64,000 nt of DNA from Rosa chinensis (Eukaryota; Streptophyta; Magnoliopsida; Rosales; Rosaceae), in assembly GCF_002994745.2 (NCBI RefSeq), contig NC_037091.1:26603789-26667788 (forward strand), read 5' to 3'. Below the pieces are notes generated by a model that was given only the letters and a program-made list of their open reading frames with translations, searched no databases and had not been told where the DNA came from. This document shows positions 1 to 10,896 of this stretch, piece after piece (position 1 is the stretch's first letter; the number at the start of each line of letters is the position of its first letter). Position numbers and translations under genes: made by a program.

Positions 1-2086
1 AAAACCTCGCATGCAGTAACAATATTGGAAATACTTTTAATCATCATCTTTACTGCAATCTTAATCATGTAAAAAAACAAAACATCTTGCAATCTCTTAA
101 AATCTCATCCTCAATCCTTAAAAAAACATCATTTTCAAGAGGCTCGTTTGATGACCAGGAAGGACTGTTGTCTAGTCATCTCATACCATCTAGGAGGGAC
201 TGCCACTTAGATGACGCATCGGAAGGGACTACCAACTGGAATAGGAGGCACTGGGTAGAAGGGACTGCCAACTAACTACCTCATGTCATCTGGAAGGGAC
301 TGCCAACCAGGTGACGCATCAGAAGGGACTGCCAACCGGGATGTAGTCTGGAAGGGACTACTAACCAGACTATTACCTAGAAGGGACTGCCAACTAGGTA
401 ATATACGCATGCGCCGAAGATAGCCTCCTCAGTAAACTAAATAGCCTCCTCAATAAACTGGAAACAACCTCTTTCAATTACTTGCTTTCGGAAAGAAACT
501 CGCTGTTACTTCAATAAAACATTAAAAATTCACCGAAAATATAACTCAGGATTATCTCGCTAACTCAAATCACAATATCTCAATAAATCCTCGAAAGCAT
601 AAATCAAATACTCTGTAAATAAATGCTTTCGGAAAGAAATCTCAATCTAACTCGAGGCTGATAAGTGCGGAGCTCAAAACTCAAGAAATCTCGATAATTC
701 AATCATGCTCAAATATTTGCTAAATCCTTCGTACTCGTATATCATCATAAAAACTAATATTCGAAAACAATAATTCTCATAATATTTTCTTAATCAGTCA
801 CTTCCGGAAAATCATTTCCCAACTCAATAACTCATAAAGAATTAGCTTGAAAATCTACTGAAAGCCCTCGGGAAGGAAATCCACTAAAAATCCCGGTACT
901 CATAGAGCATAATAAATCTCAAGAAATCAAGCTCATAAAATCATAATACTCAATAATTCAAATAATAAATTAAACCTCAATCGGAAAATAATAATATACT
1001 GCATGCACATTTAATTTAAAATAAATGTTGACTCACAGTACTATTCCGACGATCATGTATACGAGTTCCTTCGTCGAGCAATAGCTCGGTACGTCTCCCT
1101 TTACACAATTATTTTCCGTGAATAACTATTCAACAATCAAATTCAATTCTCAAAATCAAATCCTCATAAATCATCTCTCCACTTCTTCTCTGATGCAACC
1201 CAAATTTTACCTCTAATACCAATTCGTTAACTTAAAGGTTCCAAGTCAGAACCGAGAGATATCTGACGGTCGGATTCTCGTAAATCAATAATCGAAATCC
1301 TAAATTTCCAGAAATTCATAATCAATTAAAAACTTCTCCAATTCCAACCAAATTCACATATTCAACCTCTACAAAAAAAATTATAGGATTTAACTAGCCG
1401 CTAAAAAAAAAAGAATATAAATTACTGTTTAAACGCCACCACTGTTCACGCACCGCACTGTTCACGCGGCGGTCAACTTCTTCGATGGTCACCAAATTTT
1501 GGCAACAGCTTCATCTCAACCCCCCTAGTATTTTTCTCAACTACACCAAGTTCAGAAAACAACTAGAACTACCTCAACAATTAAGAAAACGGTAAACCCC
1601 AATTTGTGAATAGTGACCGGATTTCAATCACAAAAATCCTCCAATAAATCTATGCAATATTATACTTAAAAGAAAACCGATGAGGTAAGGAAGAGATTGA
1701 TACCATTTTTACTGCCGGAATCGGCACCGAAAGATCTCTCTCTCTTTATTTCTAGTTTCTGTCGTAAAGGATGGGGAGAATGGCTGGAAATGGGGCTGAT
1801 CAGCCCCTTATAATTAAGGTGTGATGAAATGACCAAAATACCCCTCACAAGAAAATACCCATAACTTTGGCATACGAACTCCAATTTATACGTACCACAC
1901 ATGTACGTGCTCGATTTAACGTCTTCTACAACTTTCATGAAGGAAATTTTCTCAAATTTTGACCCGAACAAAAAACCAACATTTAGGGCCCCCTAAAATA
2001 TCGAAACAGAGCCAAAAAGTAAATGTAAATGTCGTTTACCCATCGAAAGACTCGTAAACTGGTAAACTTAGCTTCGGGACGTTACA
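1..2086 (-). mobile_element. Ty3-type LTR, minus orientation, cut by the window edge
   Basis: The right edge reads gggacgttaca, so on the minus strand the LTR begins TGTAACGTCCCG, a start typical of plant Ty3 chromovirus-like LTRs. Just outside it (2087-2101) is the complement of a purine-rich tract (ataaggaggggagat on the minus strand), as expected for the polypurine tract next to a 3' LTR. Related LTRs occur at 9385-10178, 10171-10896, 46741-48966 and 56573-59310. They share the stretch around aactttggcatacgaactcc and the gtcgtttacc segment near the edge. The other LTR end lies beyond base 1. Transcription, if any, would run leftward. The small open frames here are not genes. Confidence 0.75.
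150..402. repeat. Tandem hairpin array inside the LTR
   Basis: About eight units of 30-35 bp share the core aagggactgccaa or a close variant. In five units the core is flanked by complementary arms of 8-9 bp whose sequence differs from unit to unit: gatgaccag/ctagtcatc (150-180, one mismatch), catctagg/cttagatg (187-213, one G-T pair), gtcatctgg/ccaggtgac (285-315, one T-G pair), tagtctgg/ccagacta (344-372) and attacctag/ctaggtaat (372-402). The loop is 13 nt in four of these and 11 nt in the other. The remaining units pair weakly. The function is unknown. Confidence 0.7.
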
Positions 2087-2847
2087 ATCTCCCCTCCTTA
2101 TAAAAATTTCGTCCTCGAAATTCCATACTATTGAAGTTGAGATGGGTGCACACGCCAATCCGTAGTAAACATTCACGAAGATGAATAACACATCAATCCT
2201 TCAGCAGTGACGATGATAAGGCACAAAAAAGATGTGCACGTCTGCTCAAATCATGTAGAAATTACCCTCAAAATTGATCTAAGACTTGACCAATTAGAAC
2301 CGGGAGATCAACCCTTATAAGAAACAATCCTCTAGCTGAAATTTAGCCAATCATTGTGATCTGAATAATTCCCACAGCATTCTTACTAAATTTAGTGTCT
2401 TAGGAGGTAGATTTACTTCAACTCATTACTGACAGTCCTTAACAACTGAGGGAGATCATCGTCAAAGCATTATGTTTGAAGCAACCTGTAAATTTCCAGA
2501 ATAAAGACTTAAGGCAAAATCAAGGTCGATTACTTGAATGAACTACACCTTGAAGCTACATAACTAAAATCAAATCTTCTTTGGGTTAAGTTTTTCCCTT
2601 TGCAATCTTAAGTCAACGACTGGAGCAGCTGATAATTCGACAATCTCAATTACACAAGCAACTAAAAACATAAACTTAAAACCCCAAATTTATCAATGTT
2701 CCAAGTCGGATACCCTTGTCTTACCTAACTATGTAGTAGTACATACTCACAAGTACACAACTCCGACGTCAAGAAATTTAGGTCAAATACTAGTCCAGAT
2801 AACTCATACACAAACTATATATTCAGTTGGAATAGTAGCATTTATAA
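2087..2847 (-). mobile_element. Internal 3' part of the Ty3-type element, left arm
   Basis: This lies next to the LTR at 2086 and opens with the complement of a polypurine tract. On the minus strand the sequence just before that tract reads gaggacgaaatttttataag, which resembles the 3' end of Ty3 chromovirus polyproteins (an FRGRNF-like ending). No long open frame remains. The same sequence recurs inverted at 3641-4175 plus 9124-9384, so this is one arm of a long inverted repeat. Confidence 0.6.
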
Positions 2848-3640
2848 AGAGTTGAGTTTGAAAATTTATTGTTTGGACCTTGGGTTTTATCAAGGGTTTC
2901 AACTGACACTTGAAGTATCAAATTGTTGAGCGACTATGATTGAGTTGTGTTGTTAGATTTATGCTTAGCGAGATGAGGTTTGGGAAATTTTGGTGCAATC
3001 TTAGTTAGCGCAGATTAGTTTTTGGAATTATTGTTGTAGCTGGAATATTATTGAATAAGTGTTGTTGGAGGGCGGATCTTCAGCTACTTTATCCTCAGTT
3101 TAGCGATGACAGTATCGCTTGGGGATATCGGCTTTGAGCCATGTAAGGAGAGTTGGCTATACTCAAGTACTTGCAAGTTCGACGTTGATTTTTGGAATAT
3201 TATGGTTTGGAAACGCGGAGAAGAAAGAATGAACTACTTTGCTAGAAGTTTGATACAGAAATTTTGAGCATGAACGGGTGTGTGGTACCCGAAGATTGTT
3301 GCCTTGTGGCAGTCAAAGAAGCTACATGATTAAGAACTTATAGGTTAGTTCGAGGCTACTCTTTGATATGCTTGACACTATGGGACCTCTACGTGCACGA
3401 CATTCGATTAGAAATTTAAGCATAAACAGACAAAAAGCAAGTGCGGTTTTGTGGTTGCTAAGAAAATTGGTTGTTTCAGTCATGTGGGTTATCAGTGAAC
3501 ATCTTGTGGTGTTTTATTAACTGTTGGACTTTCCATAAACCCGTGTACGAATTGAAACTGTATTAAGGGTGGGTGGATGTATTATCACAATGTTGTTGAT
3601 GAACGGAGTGGATCATCACCGTACAAGTTATATGAAAAGC
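2848..3640. other. Spacer between the inverted arms, no gene seen
   Basis: About 790 bp of AT-rich sequence with no convincing open frame, probably decayed retroelement internal DNA because both sides are. No terminal repeats or target duplications were seen inside it. Confidence 0.4.
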
Positions 3641-4200
3641 TTATAAATGCTACTATTCCAACTGAATATATAGTTTGTGTATGAGTTATCTGGACTAGTA
3701 TTTGACCTAAATTTCTTGATGCCGGAGTTGTGTACCTGTGAGTATGTACTACTACATAATTAGGTAAGACAAGGGTATCCAACTTGGAACATTGATAAAT
3801 TTGGGATTTTAAGTTTATGTTTTTAGTTGCTTGTGTAATTGAGATTGTTGAATTATCAGTTGCTCTAGTCGTTGACTTAAGATTGCAAACGGAAAAACTT
3901 AACCCAAAGAAGATTTGATTTTCGTTATGTAGTTTCAAGGTGTAGTTCGTTCAAGTAATCGACCTTGATTTAGCCTTAAGTCTTTATTCTGGAAATTTTA
4001 CTAGATGTTTCTGCTCACATAGTTGAACCATTTACAGGTTGCTTCAAACATAATGCTTTAATGATGATCTCCCTCAGTATTTAAGGATTGTAAGTAATGA
4101 GTGGAAGTAAATCTACCTCCTAAGACACTTAATTTAGTAAGAACGCTGTGAGAATTACTCAGATCGCAATGATTGCACTACTACAAAAATTGAATCAGAC

Positions 4201-5678
4201 GACACCTCTCAGACGATGCATTACAGTTTTCCGCCGTCTGATTGATTTTTATTTTTTTAGAGATTCGTTTTTATAAAATTCATCGTCTGATATGGAATTA
4301 TGAATTAGTTCAGAAGACGTTTAATGACAGAACCATTGTTTGACCCTAAAAAATTTGAATGGCAAGTTTCCCACCATGTAAGTGGTGCCAAACCACATCT
4401 CAAACCCCGAATTTCCCCCTACCATGTATTGATCATACGACGAAAAATAATAAAACTGTGGTCTAATCAATATGTTTGACAGAAATGAGGGAGATTTCCC
4501 ACCACCATTTTTCTCCAACTTCCCAAAGAGGGAAGTCAATTGATAGGAGACAAACCCCAAATTTCAAATAGCTGCATACAGACCACATTTTTATAAAATT
4601 TTGTTGTGTGAGTCATTGTCCAAATTAATGTAGGTCGGGCATGAAACACTTCAGAAAAACAAAATAAAGAAAAACTCAAACCTCCTCACTCTCTCTCGCA
4701 CATAGACCTAAAACCAAAACCCAAATCACCTCACTCTCCCGACAGCGTCTCCCCAAAACCTTCTACACCGACACCAAATTCATTGGATCCAAAACCTAGA
4801 CCTCTCTCCTCTTTCCCTCTCATCTTCTACACCTATACCCCAAATCCATCTCTCCGATAACCAAACCAGTTTCCACATCAACCTAATCTGAGAGGAGCCT
4901 CTCCGGCCTCAAAGATGACGTCGCCACCGGCAGCCAAACTCCCTTGGCTTAAATCAAGCCTTCACTTTCCAGCACCAACGGGTATCCAATTTCTCTTCTT
5001 TTCGATTTTGACCTAACTTTTTGATTTTTTGAATTTTGGGGATTTTGATTTCTAATGCGATTATTTTCTTTGTTGCAATAAGAGGACCAAGAGGGAGGTC
5101 TTCGGGATCAAAGTAGAGGGTCCGAAGATCAGAATCGGAGCTCTGGTTGACGACGGAGGTGAAATTTGCTTTGGTCGAGAGCAGTGGTGGCGCTCATGTG
5201 ATTACTGAAAAGAAAGACAAAGGTCGGTAGTGAATCGAATCCATTCGAAGCAAAAGGGATAGTGTGAGTGATATCGAAATGGAGATGAATTTCCGGCCTT
5301 ATTATGGCTTTCTCAGTTTCTCAGTTAATCGGACTCCCTCTTTTTGTTGCTTCAACCTTCCCTTCCGTTGCCCCACTACTAGGTATTAATACTCTCTCTC
5401 TCTCTTCTGGGCTCTCATTTCTCACTTGTCTACTCTTTCATTTGCTTCATTGATTTTGTCAAATCATGAACTGTAACTGATGGTCTGTAACTGTTATATC
5501 TCTGTGAGTACTTGAAACAATTATTCCATGAATTTATGTGTATTGCTATTGTTCTTGCTTTCATGTGTGTTTTTGATTCAGTAGATTATTTACAATCCTT
5601 GGTTTTGTAGCTGCTTTACTGTATTTGTTAAAAGTCCTATATATTTCTGATTCTCTTGGTTGGAATTTGAGTTTACAG
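4201..5678 (+). other. Subterminal CACTA DNA and leader-like captured sequence
   Basis: 4201-4320 holds CACTA subterminal motifs. From about 4670 the base composition becomes pyrimidine-rich and then coding-like (4900-5400), resembling a 5' UTR or first exon of a captured plant gene. One possible coding piece, from an ATG at about 5305, ends near a gt donor at about 5382. I could not assign it to a family, and it does not match the ERECTA N terminus that I remember. Confidence 0.35.
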
Positions 5679-6913
5679 TGGATTGCAAGGCAACTCTTTG
5701 ACTAGAGCACTGTCCCCTGATATGTGTCAATTAACTGGTCTATGGTACTTGTAAGTATTTTCCTCCTGTATTTCAACCAGTTTTGGTTTCTTTGTGTTCT
5801 TTTTGTGTTTCTGTTGGTATTGAAATTTCCTTTCATGCTCAGTGATGTTAGAGGCAATAACCTGACTGGCCCGATCCCCAACAACATTGGCAACTATACA
5901 AGCTTTGAGATCCTGTAAGAAAATTTGTTAAATTGAAAAAGTTTGAAATTATCCAAATCTCTCCCATGAACTTAAAAGAAGCTTTTAGCTGTTGGTTGCT
6001 TAATATTTGTTTATGTTGGAAATTGTAGGGACATATCATACAATCAAACCACTGGTGGGATTCCATATAACATTGGATTTTTACAAGTGGCTACCCTGTA
6101 AGTTCAATTTCTTTGGACTGTTAGTGGTAGTGTAGTGTTTGTGGAGTTCAGATGTTGAAGCATGTTTACGGTGCATTTTGTTAGGTCGCTACAAGGCAAT
6201 AGACTGACTGGAAAGATTCCTGAGGTTATTGGTTTAATGCAAGCCCTTGCTGTTTTGTAAGTGATTTGTTTTAATTTTGAATACTTTAACTCCAGTACAT
6301 TTTTGCAAGAGTTAAAGGAGTTTATAATTTCATTCTTGTTTTCCAGGGATTTAAGTGAGAATGAACTTGTAGGGCCAATTCCACCGATACGAGGCAATTT
6401 ATCATACACTGGGAAACTGTAAGTTTGCTTCCTTTGTGTGAAAGTTTCATCAGTAATGCTTCAGTTTTATATCAGAACACAATTGTTTGTTATTCCAGAT
6501 ACCTGCATGGTAACAAGTTGACTGGAACAATTCCTCCTAAGCTTGGCAATATGTCAAAGCTTAGCTATTTGTGAGTTGCCTCATCTGTTATAAACCCATT
6601 GATGCAATGTTTTACTGATACAAACTCATTGGTGCCATGCTTTATGCTCTGTGTAAGAAGTCTCTTTGCTTATTATCTCTGCAGGCAATTAAATGACAAT
6701 AATCTGGTTGGTAGAATTCCTGGTGAGCTTGGGAAGTTGTACCAGTTGTTTGAATTGTGAGTAATATTGTGCCACTATTCCTATTCCTTTGTACTTGTTT
6801 AAGAATACCTTCACATTTATAATTTGCGTGATATGTGTCAGGAATCTTGCCAACAGTGATCTGGAAGGTCCCATCCCACATGACATCGGTTCCTGCACTG
6901 CCTTGAATCAATT
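5679..6913 (+). pseudogene. ERECTA-type LRR receptor kinase fragment, eight LRR exons
   Basis: Eight consecutive exons each encode about one 24-residue leucine-rich repeat: 5679-5750, 5843-5914, 6029-6097, 6185-6256, 6347-6418, 6499-6570, 6685-6756 and 6842-6913. Seven are exactly 72 bp and one is 69 bp. All have AG acceptors and GT donors except the last, where the donor reads AT. Diagnostic stretches are GLQGNSL, CQLTGLWYL, IGLMQALAVL and LGNMSKL, which match the LRR domain of the plant ERECTA family (ERECTA, ERL1, ERL2) as I recall it. Signal peptide, N-terminal LRRs, membrane segment and kinase domain are absent. The exons keep an open frame, but with no kinase and a lost donor this is a captured fragment, not a functional receptor. 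Confidence 0.88.
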
Positions 6914-7119
6914 ATAGGATATCTTATTCCACCACCTGTCTAAGTTTACAGAGCACCATAGGTTTATGCATGCTGATAGCACTAGATTTCTTGCCACTAG
7001 TTGCTTGAACATTTATTGGGTTTACTACTCTTTATTAGTTCTCTGCTCTCTAAAAAACATATAGAACTGATATATGTATTATGTGTATATGTAGTATAAT
7101 ATACGTGTTTGTGTTTACG

Positions 7120-7150
<31 letters not shown>

Positions 7151-7402
7151 TGTATAAATTTCTTTTATACTTGAAAGAAATTTGTTTTATTGCAGCTTCA
7201 TGTTTTATATAGCATCAGTTTTGTATTACCTTAGACAGAGGACTATCCATTACTATTGGTTGAAGTTCAATGCCTTATTGTTGTCTATCTTGCATGTTCT
7301 TATGACTATATGTGCAATTTCTTATCTCTCTTGCTTATCTCTCTTGCATTCTGGATATTAACTTATTAAGCTAACATTGGTTTTTCTATGTTGATATTAC
7401 AG
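6914..7402. other. Intronic or spacer DNA in the CACTA element, with a GT microsatellite
   Basis: AT-rich sequence after the broken donor of the last LRR exon. It contains a (GT)n run at about 7127-7150 and ends at an AG acceptor (7401-7402). No exon was recognised inside it. Confidence 0.5.
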
Positions 7403-8519
7403 ATTCTCATGGCAAATTTCAGCAAAGCAAATGAAAGCAAGTGCAAAGCTCACAAAATGAGCTACCGTACCATTGAAGCTACATGCCTTGCAGTAAACAT
7501 GGTATGAGGGCTAGTTCTTTTCCCCTCCATCTTCCTTTTACATCTATTTTTAGAAAGTTATGATCTGTGCTATGAGGGGTCAGTATATATAACTTATTTC
7601 TCTTCTTATGGTAGTTGATTGAATACTGGGAATGAATGTTATCATTCTTTCTTGTTTTCCTTTAATTAGCTAACAACATATATAGCACTACTTGCTGTTA
7701 CCGATCAAGAACTTAATTGATAATGTGCTAATGACAAAAAGGTGAATTATTCTGTATCTTTATCCTTATTGTTTTTGAAGTATATGTCTCGACTTCAGAT
7801 ATTAACTTGTACATGCTTGCTTCAGATAGTACTGGATTTTGATACTAAATGAAAACTGGTACTTTCTGAAACTTGTTTTATATTTGTATACTCATGTGAA
7901 CAAGTATGAGTCATAAAATGTCTGCAATTATCTCACATGTGGGGCTTAAACTGTATCTGATCTGGGTGCGTCGTTGATTGTTTTGTGATCAATCCAGTTT
8001 GTGATGCTTTATATGATAGGTTGGTTACTTCAGTTGCGTACTGAGATTTCTGGCTGGGCCAGAAAAGCTGGCAGATTTTGGTAGTGTTGCAAGTATATTT
8101 CATCTGTTGGGCCTTGTTTGTCTAGAAAAACGATACATGTTAGCCATTTCCAGTAGGTTTATTTCACATTCTCCACCTTGTATTAATCATAGATGAGCTA
8201 ATCTTATGGGTTAATAGATGGGAACAATTTCTATACATTGTATTAATGACCAATTTCACCAATACTAAATGTTAACAAAAAGTAATGTTTGTTTAATGAT
8301 TGCAGCTTTTAACATCAATTGGAAACTTCTGCCCCTATTCAATTGCTGTTGGAATGGTTATTGGGATATCACTTGGAACTCAGAGAAGGACTGCCCATTC
8401 TTACTGGTGCCAACACCAAGCTAAGCAACATGGCAAGTATCAGGGATGTGTGCCAAGGATCACAGACAGTAGCTTGACTAGTAGACATGGAGCTGCAAGG
8501 TACTCGGCCATTGCATGAT
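7403..8519 (+). pseudogene. Second captured exon set, part resembling a P-type H+-ATPase
   Basis: Exon 7403-7501 (99 bp, flanked by ag and gt) encodes 33 residues that I do not recognise. Another exon begins at 8306 after tgcag and encodes SIGNFCPYSIAVGMV within its first 20 or so residues. This resembles the third membrane segment of plant plasma-membrane H+-ATPases (a SIGNFC...SIA.GM pattern). Downstream, the reading frame no longer matches that family and stops at about 8517. Neither exon belongs to the LRR kinase upstream, so the CACTA element appears to be a chimera of at least two host genes. The H+-ATPase match is short and remembered, not searched. Confidence 0.45.
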
Positions 8520-9384
8520 GTAGAAAATAGCAAAAGTTGATAGAAACAGAGAAAGAAGACAAATGTACAAATGACCCTCTTAAATTTGTGTATGAATACT
8601 TGGGAAATACTACCTATTTGATATCAATTTATTGAATTCATTTTACATTTGGTGGGATTTGAATTAATTTGATTGTTGTATATTTTGTCCAACATGTTAT
8701 AGCACAATTGTAAAAGCTCAATGTGTCGTCTTCAAGCACAAATACATTTAATTTTAGTCTTCACACCACACTTTTTGTCAAAAGAACTGTAGAGTGTATA
8801 CAATAGTCATGATGGCTACAGAATAAAAATTGTCATCTGAATAGAAGTCACACAACGGCCATAAAATAAAGTGACTTCTGAATCGCAATCACACAACAGT
8901 TTCTAAAGTCGCCCGTTGTCTGAAGAACAGTCACACAACAACTAATGCTATCGATAGGCTGCTGCCATGTTGCCTACATGATGTCGACAGGCTGCCGATC
9001 CCTTCACACGACGGTTCCCTACAATGAACCTTCATCAGACGGCGCCTCGATATACGACGGTTTAGCTCCATATCAGACGACAGTTTTTAGCCGTTGTCTG
9101 ATTCAATTTTTGTAGTAGTGTTGGCTAGATTTCAGCTAGAGGATTGTTTCTTATAAGGGTTGATCTCCCTGTTCTAATTGGTCAAGTCTTGGATCAGTTT
9201 TGAAGGTAATTTCTACATAATTTCAGCAGACTTGCACATCTTTTTTGTCCCTTATCATCGCCACTGCTGTAGGATTGATGTGTTATTCATCTTCGTGAAT
9301 GTTTACTACGGATTGGCGTGTGCACCCATCTCAACTTCAACAATATGGAATTTTGAGGACGAAATTTTTATAAAGATGAGAGAT

Positions 9385-10178
9385 TGCAACGTCCCGAACC
9401 TAAATTTATCAGTTTACGAGTCTTTCGATGGGTAAACGACATTTACATTTACTTTTTGGCTCTGTTTCGATATTTATGGGGCCCTAAAAGTTGGCTTTTT
9501 GTTCGGATCAAAATTTGAGAAAATTTCCTTCATGAAAGTTGTAGAGGACGTTAAATCGAGCGCGTGCATCTGTGGTACATATAAATTGGAGTTCGTATGC
9601 CAAAGTTATGGGTATTTTCGTGTGAGAAGTATTTTGGTCATTTCATCACACCTTAATTATAAGGGGCTGATCAGCCCCATTTCCAGCCATTCTCCCCATC
9701 CTTTACGACAGAAACCAGAGAGAGAGAGAGATCTTCCGGCGCCGATTCTGGCAATTTCCGGCAGCAAAAATGGTATCAATCTCTTCCTTGCCTCATGGGT
9801 TTTCTTTTAAGTATAATATTGCATAGATTTATTGGAGAATTTTTGAGATTGAAATCTGGCCACTATTCACAAATAGGAGTTTACCGTTTTCTTAATTGTT
9901 GAGGTAGTTCTAGTTGTTTTCTGAACTTGGTGTAGTTGAGAAAAATGCTAGGGGGGTTGAGATGAAGCTGCTGCCAAAATTTGGTGACCATCGGAGAAGT
10001 TGACCGCCGCGTAAACAGTGCGGTGCGTGAACAGTGGTGGCGTTTAAACAGTAATTTATATTCTTTTTTTTTTTAGCTAGTTAAATCCTATAATTTTTTT
10101 GTAAAGGTTGAATATGTGAATTTGGTTGGAATTGGAGAAGTTTTTAATCGATTATGAATTTCTGAAAATTTAGGATTT
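9385..10178 (+). mobile_element. Ty3-type LTR fragment, plus orientation
   Basis: It begins TGCAACGTCCCGAACC after a purine-rich stretch (9371-9384), matching the inverted start of the LTR at 2086 with one change. It continues with the family landmarks in plus orientation and then stops abruptly at taggattt (10171-10178), where an oppositely oriented copy takes over. The far end of the LTR is missing. Confidence 0.7.
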
Positions 10179-10896
10179 AACTAGTTAAAAAAAAAAAAAG
10201 AATATAAATTACTGTTTAAACGCCACCACTGTTCACGAGGCAGTCAACTTCTCCGATGGTCACCAAATTTTGGCAGCAGCTTCATCTCAACCCCCCTAGC
10301 ATTTTTCTCAACTACATCAAGTTCAGAAAACAACTAGAACTACCTCAACAATTAAGAAAACGGTAAACCCCAATTTGTGAATAGTGGCCGGATTTCAATC
10401 TCAAAAATTGTCCAATAAATCTTTGCAATATTATACTTAAAAGAAAACCCATGAGATAAGGAAGAGATTGATACCATTTTTGCTGCCGGAAATTGCCGGA
10501 ATCGGAGCCGGAAGATTTCTTTCTTTCTTTCTTTCTCTCTCTCTCTCTCTCTCTTTTTCTTTCTGGTTTCTATCATAAAGGATGGGGAGAATGGCTGGAA
10601 ATGGGGCTGATCAGCCCCTTATAATTAAGGAGTGATGAAATGACCAAAATACCCCTCACATGAAAATACCCATAACTTTGGCATACGAACTCCAATTTAT
10701 ACGTACCACACATGCACATGCTCGATTTAATGTCCTCTACAACTTTCATGAAGGAAATTTTCTCAAATTTTGACCCGAATAAAAAGCCAACTTTTAGGGC
10801 CCCCTAAAATATCGAAACAGAGCAAAAAAGTAAATGTAAATGTCGTTTACCCATCGAAAGACTCGTAAACTGGTAAATTTTGGTTCGGGACGTTTT
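10171..10896 (-). mobile_element. Ty3-type LTR fragment, minus orientation
   Basis: Same family as 1-2086 and the same orientation as that copy, starting on the minus strand near 10896. It contains a CT microsatellite at about 10519-10556. The expected terminal TGTAAC is degraded and no target duplication was found. Confidence 0.65.

Larger units (their letters stand above)
4176..9120. mobile_element. CACTA (En/Spm-type) transposon carrying host gene fragments
   Basis: The ends are perfect 25 bp terminal inverted repeats starting cactactacaaaaattgaat (4176-4200, and the complement at 9096-9120). They are flanked by the 3 bp target duplication TTG at 4173-4175 and 9121-9123, the size diagnostic for CACTA elements. 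Subterminal DNA holds repeated cagacgac/gtcgtctg and cacacaac motifs, as in CACTA transposase-binding regions. No transposase frame is present, so the 4945 bp element is non-autonomous. Its interior is filled with spliced-gene fragments. It sits in the right arm of the older Ty3 inverted repeat. Confidence 0.93.
1295..10178. repeat. Long inverted repeat of Ty3-type LTR plus internal DNA
   Basis: The left arm is 1295-2847. The right arm is 3641-4175 continuing at 9124-10178, once the CACTA insertion and one TSD copy are removed. The arms are about 1.55 and 1.59 kb. Matched landmarks are the end gcatttataa/ttataaatgc (2838-2847 and 3641-3650), the LTR start (2086 and 9385) and aaatccta/taggattt (1295 and 10178). 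The spacer is 2848-3640. Copies differ at scattered bases, so the repeat is not newly formed, but it could still fold as RNA if transcribed. Confidence 0.7.
9385..10896. repeat. Tight LTR palindrome with about 80 nt loop
   Basis: Bases 9385-10090 are repeated in inverse order at 10171-10896, separated by 80 nt (10091-10170). Paired landmarks include ggggctgatcagcccc in both arms, the gtttaaacgcc/ggcgtttaaac segment and ctagttaaatccta/taggatttaactag at the loop side. The right arm lacks a short segment near 10236 and ends cgtttta instead of the usual cgttaca. A transcript through it would form a hairpin of roughly 700 bp. Confidence 0.75.

Noticed and set aside
150..402. Regularly spaced repeats reminiscent of a CRISPR array
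   Set aside because: The window is plant DNA, the repeats are short and imperfect, and the supposed spacers are self-complementary stems flanking a fixed core, not unique spacers.
5724..5918. 64-residue frame crossing two LRR exons
   Set aside because: It reads through an intron with good GT and AG borders. The exon structure explains the sequence better.
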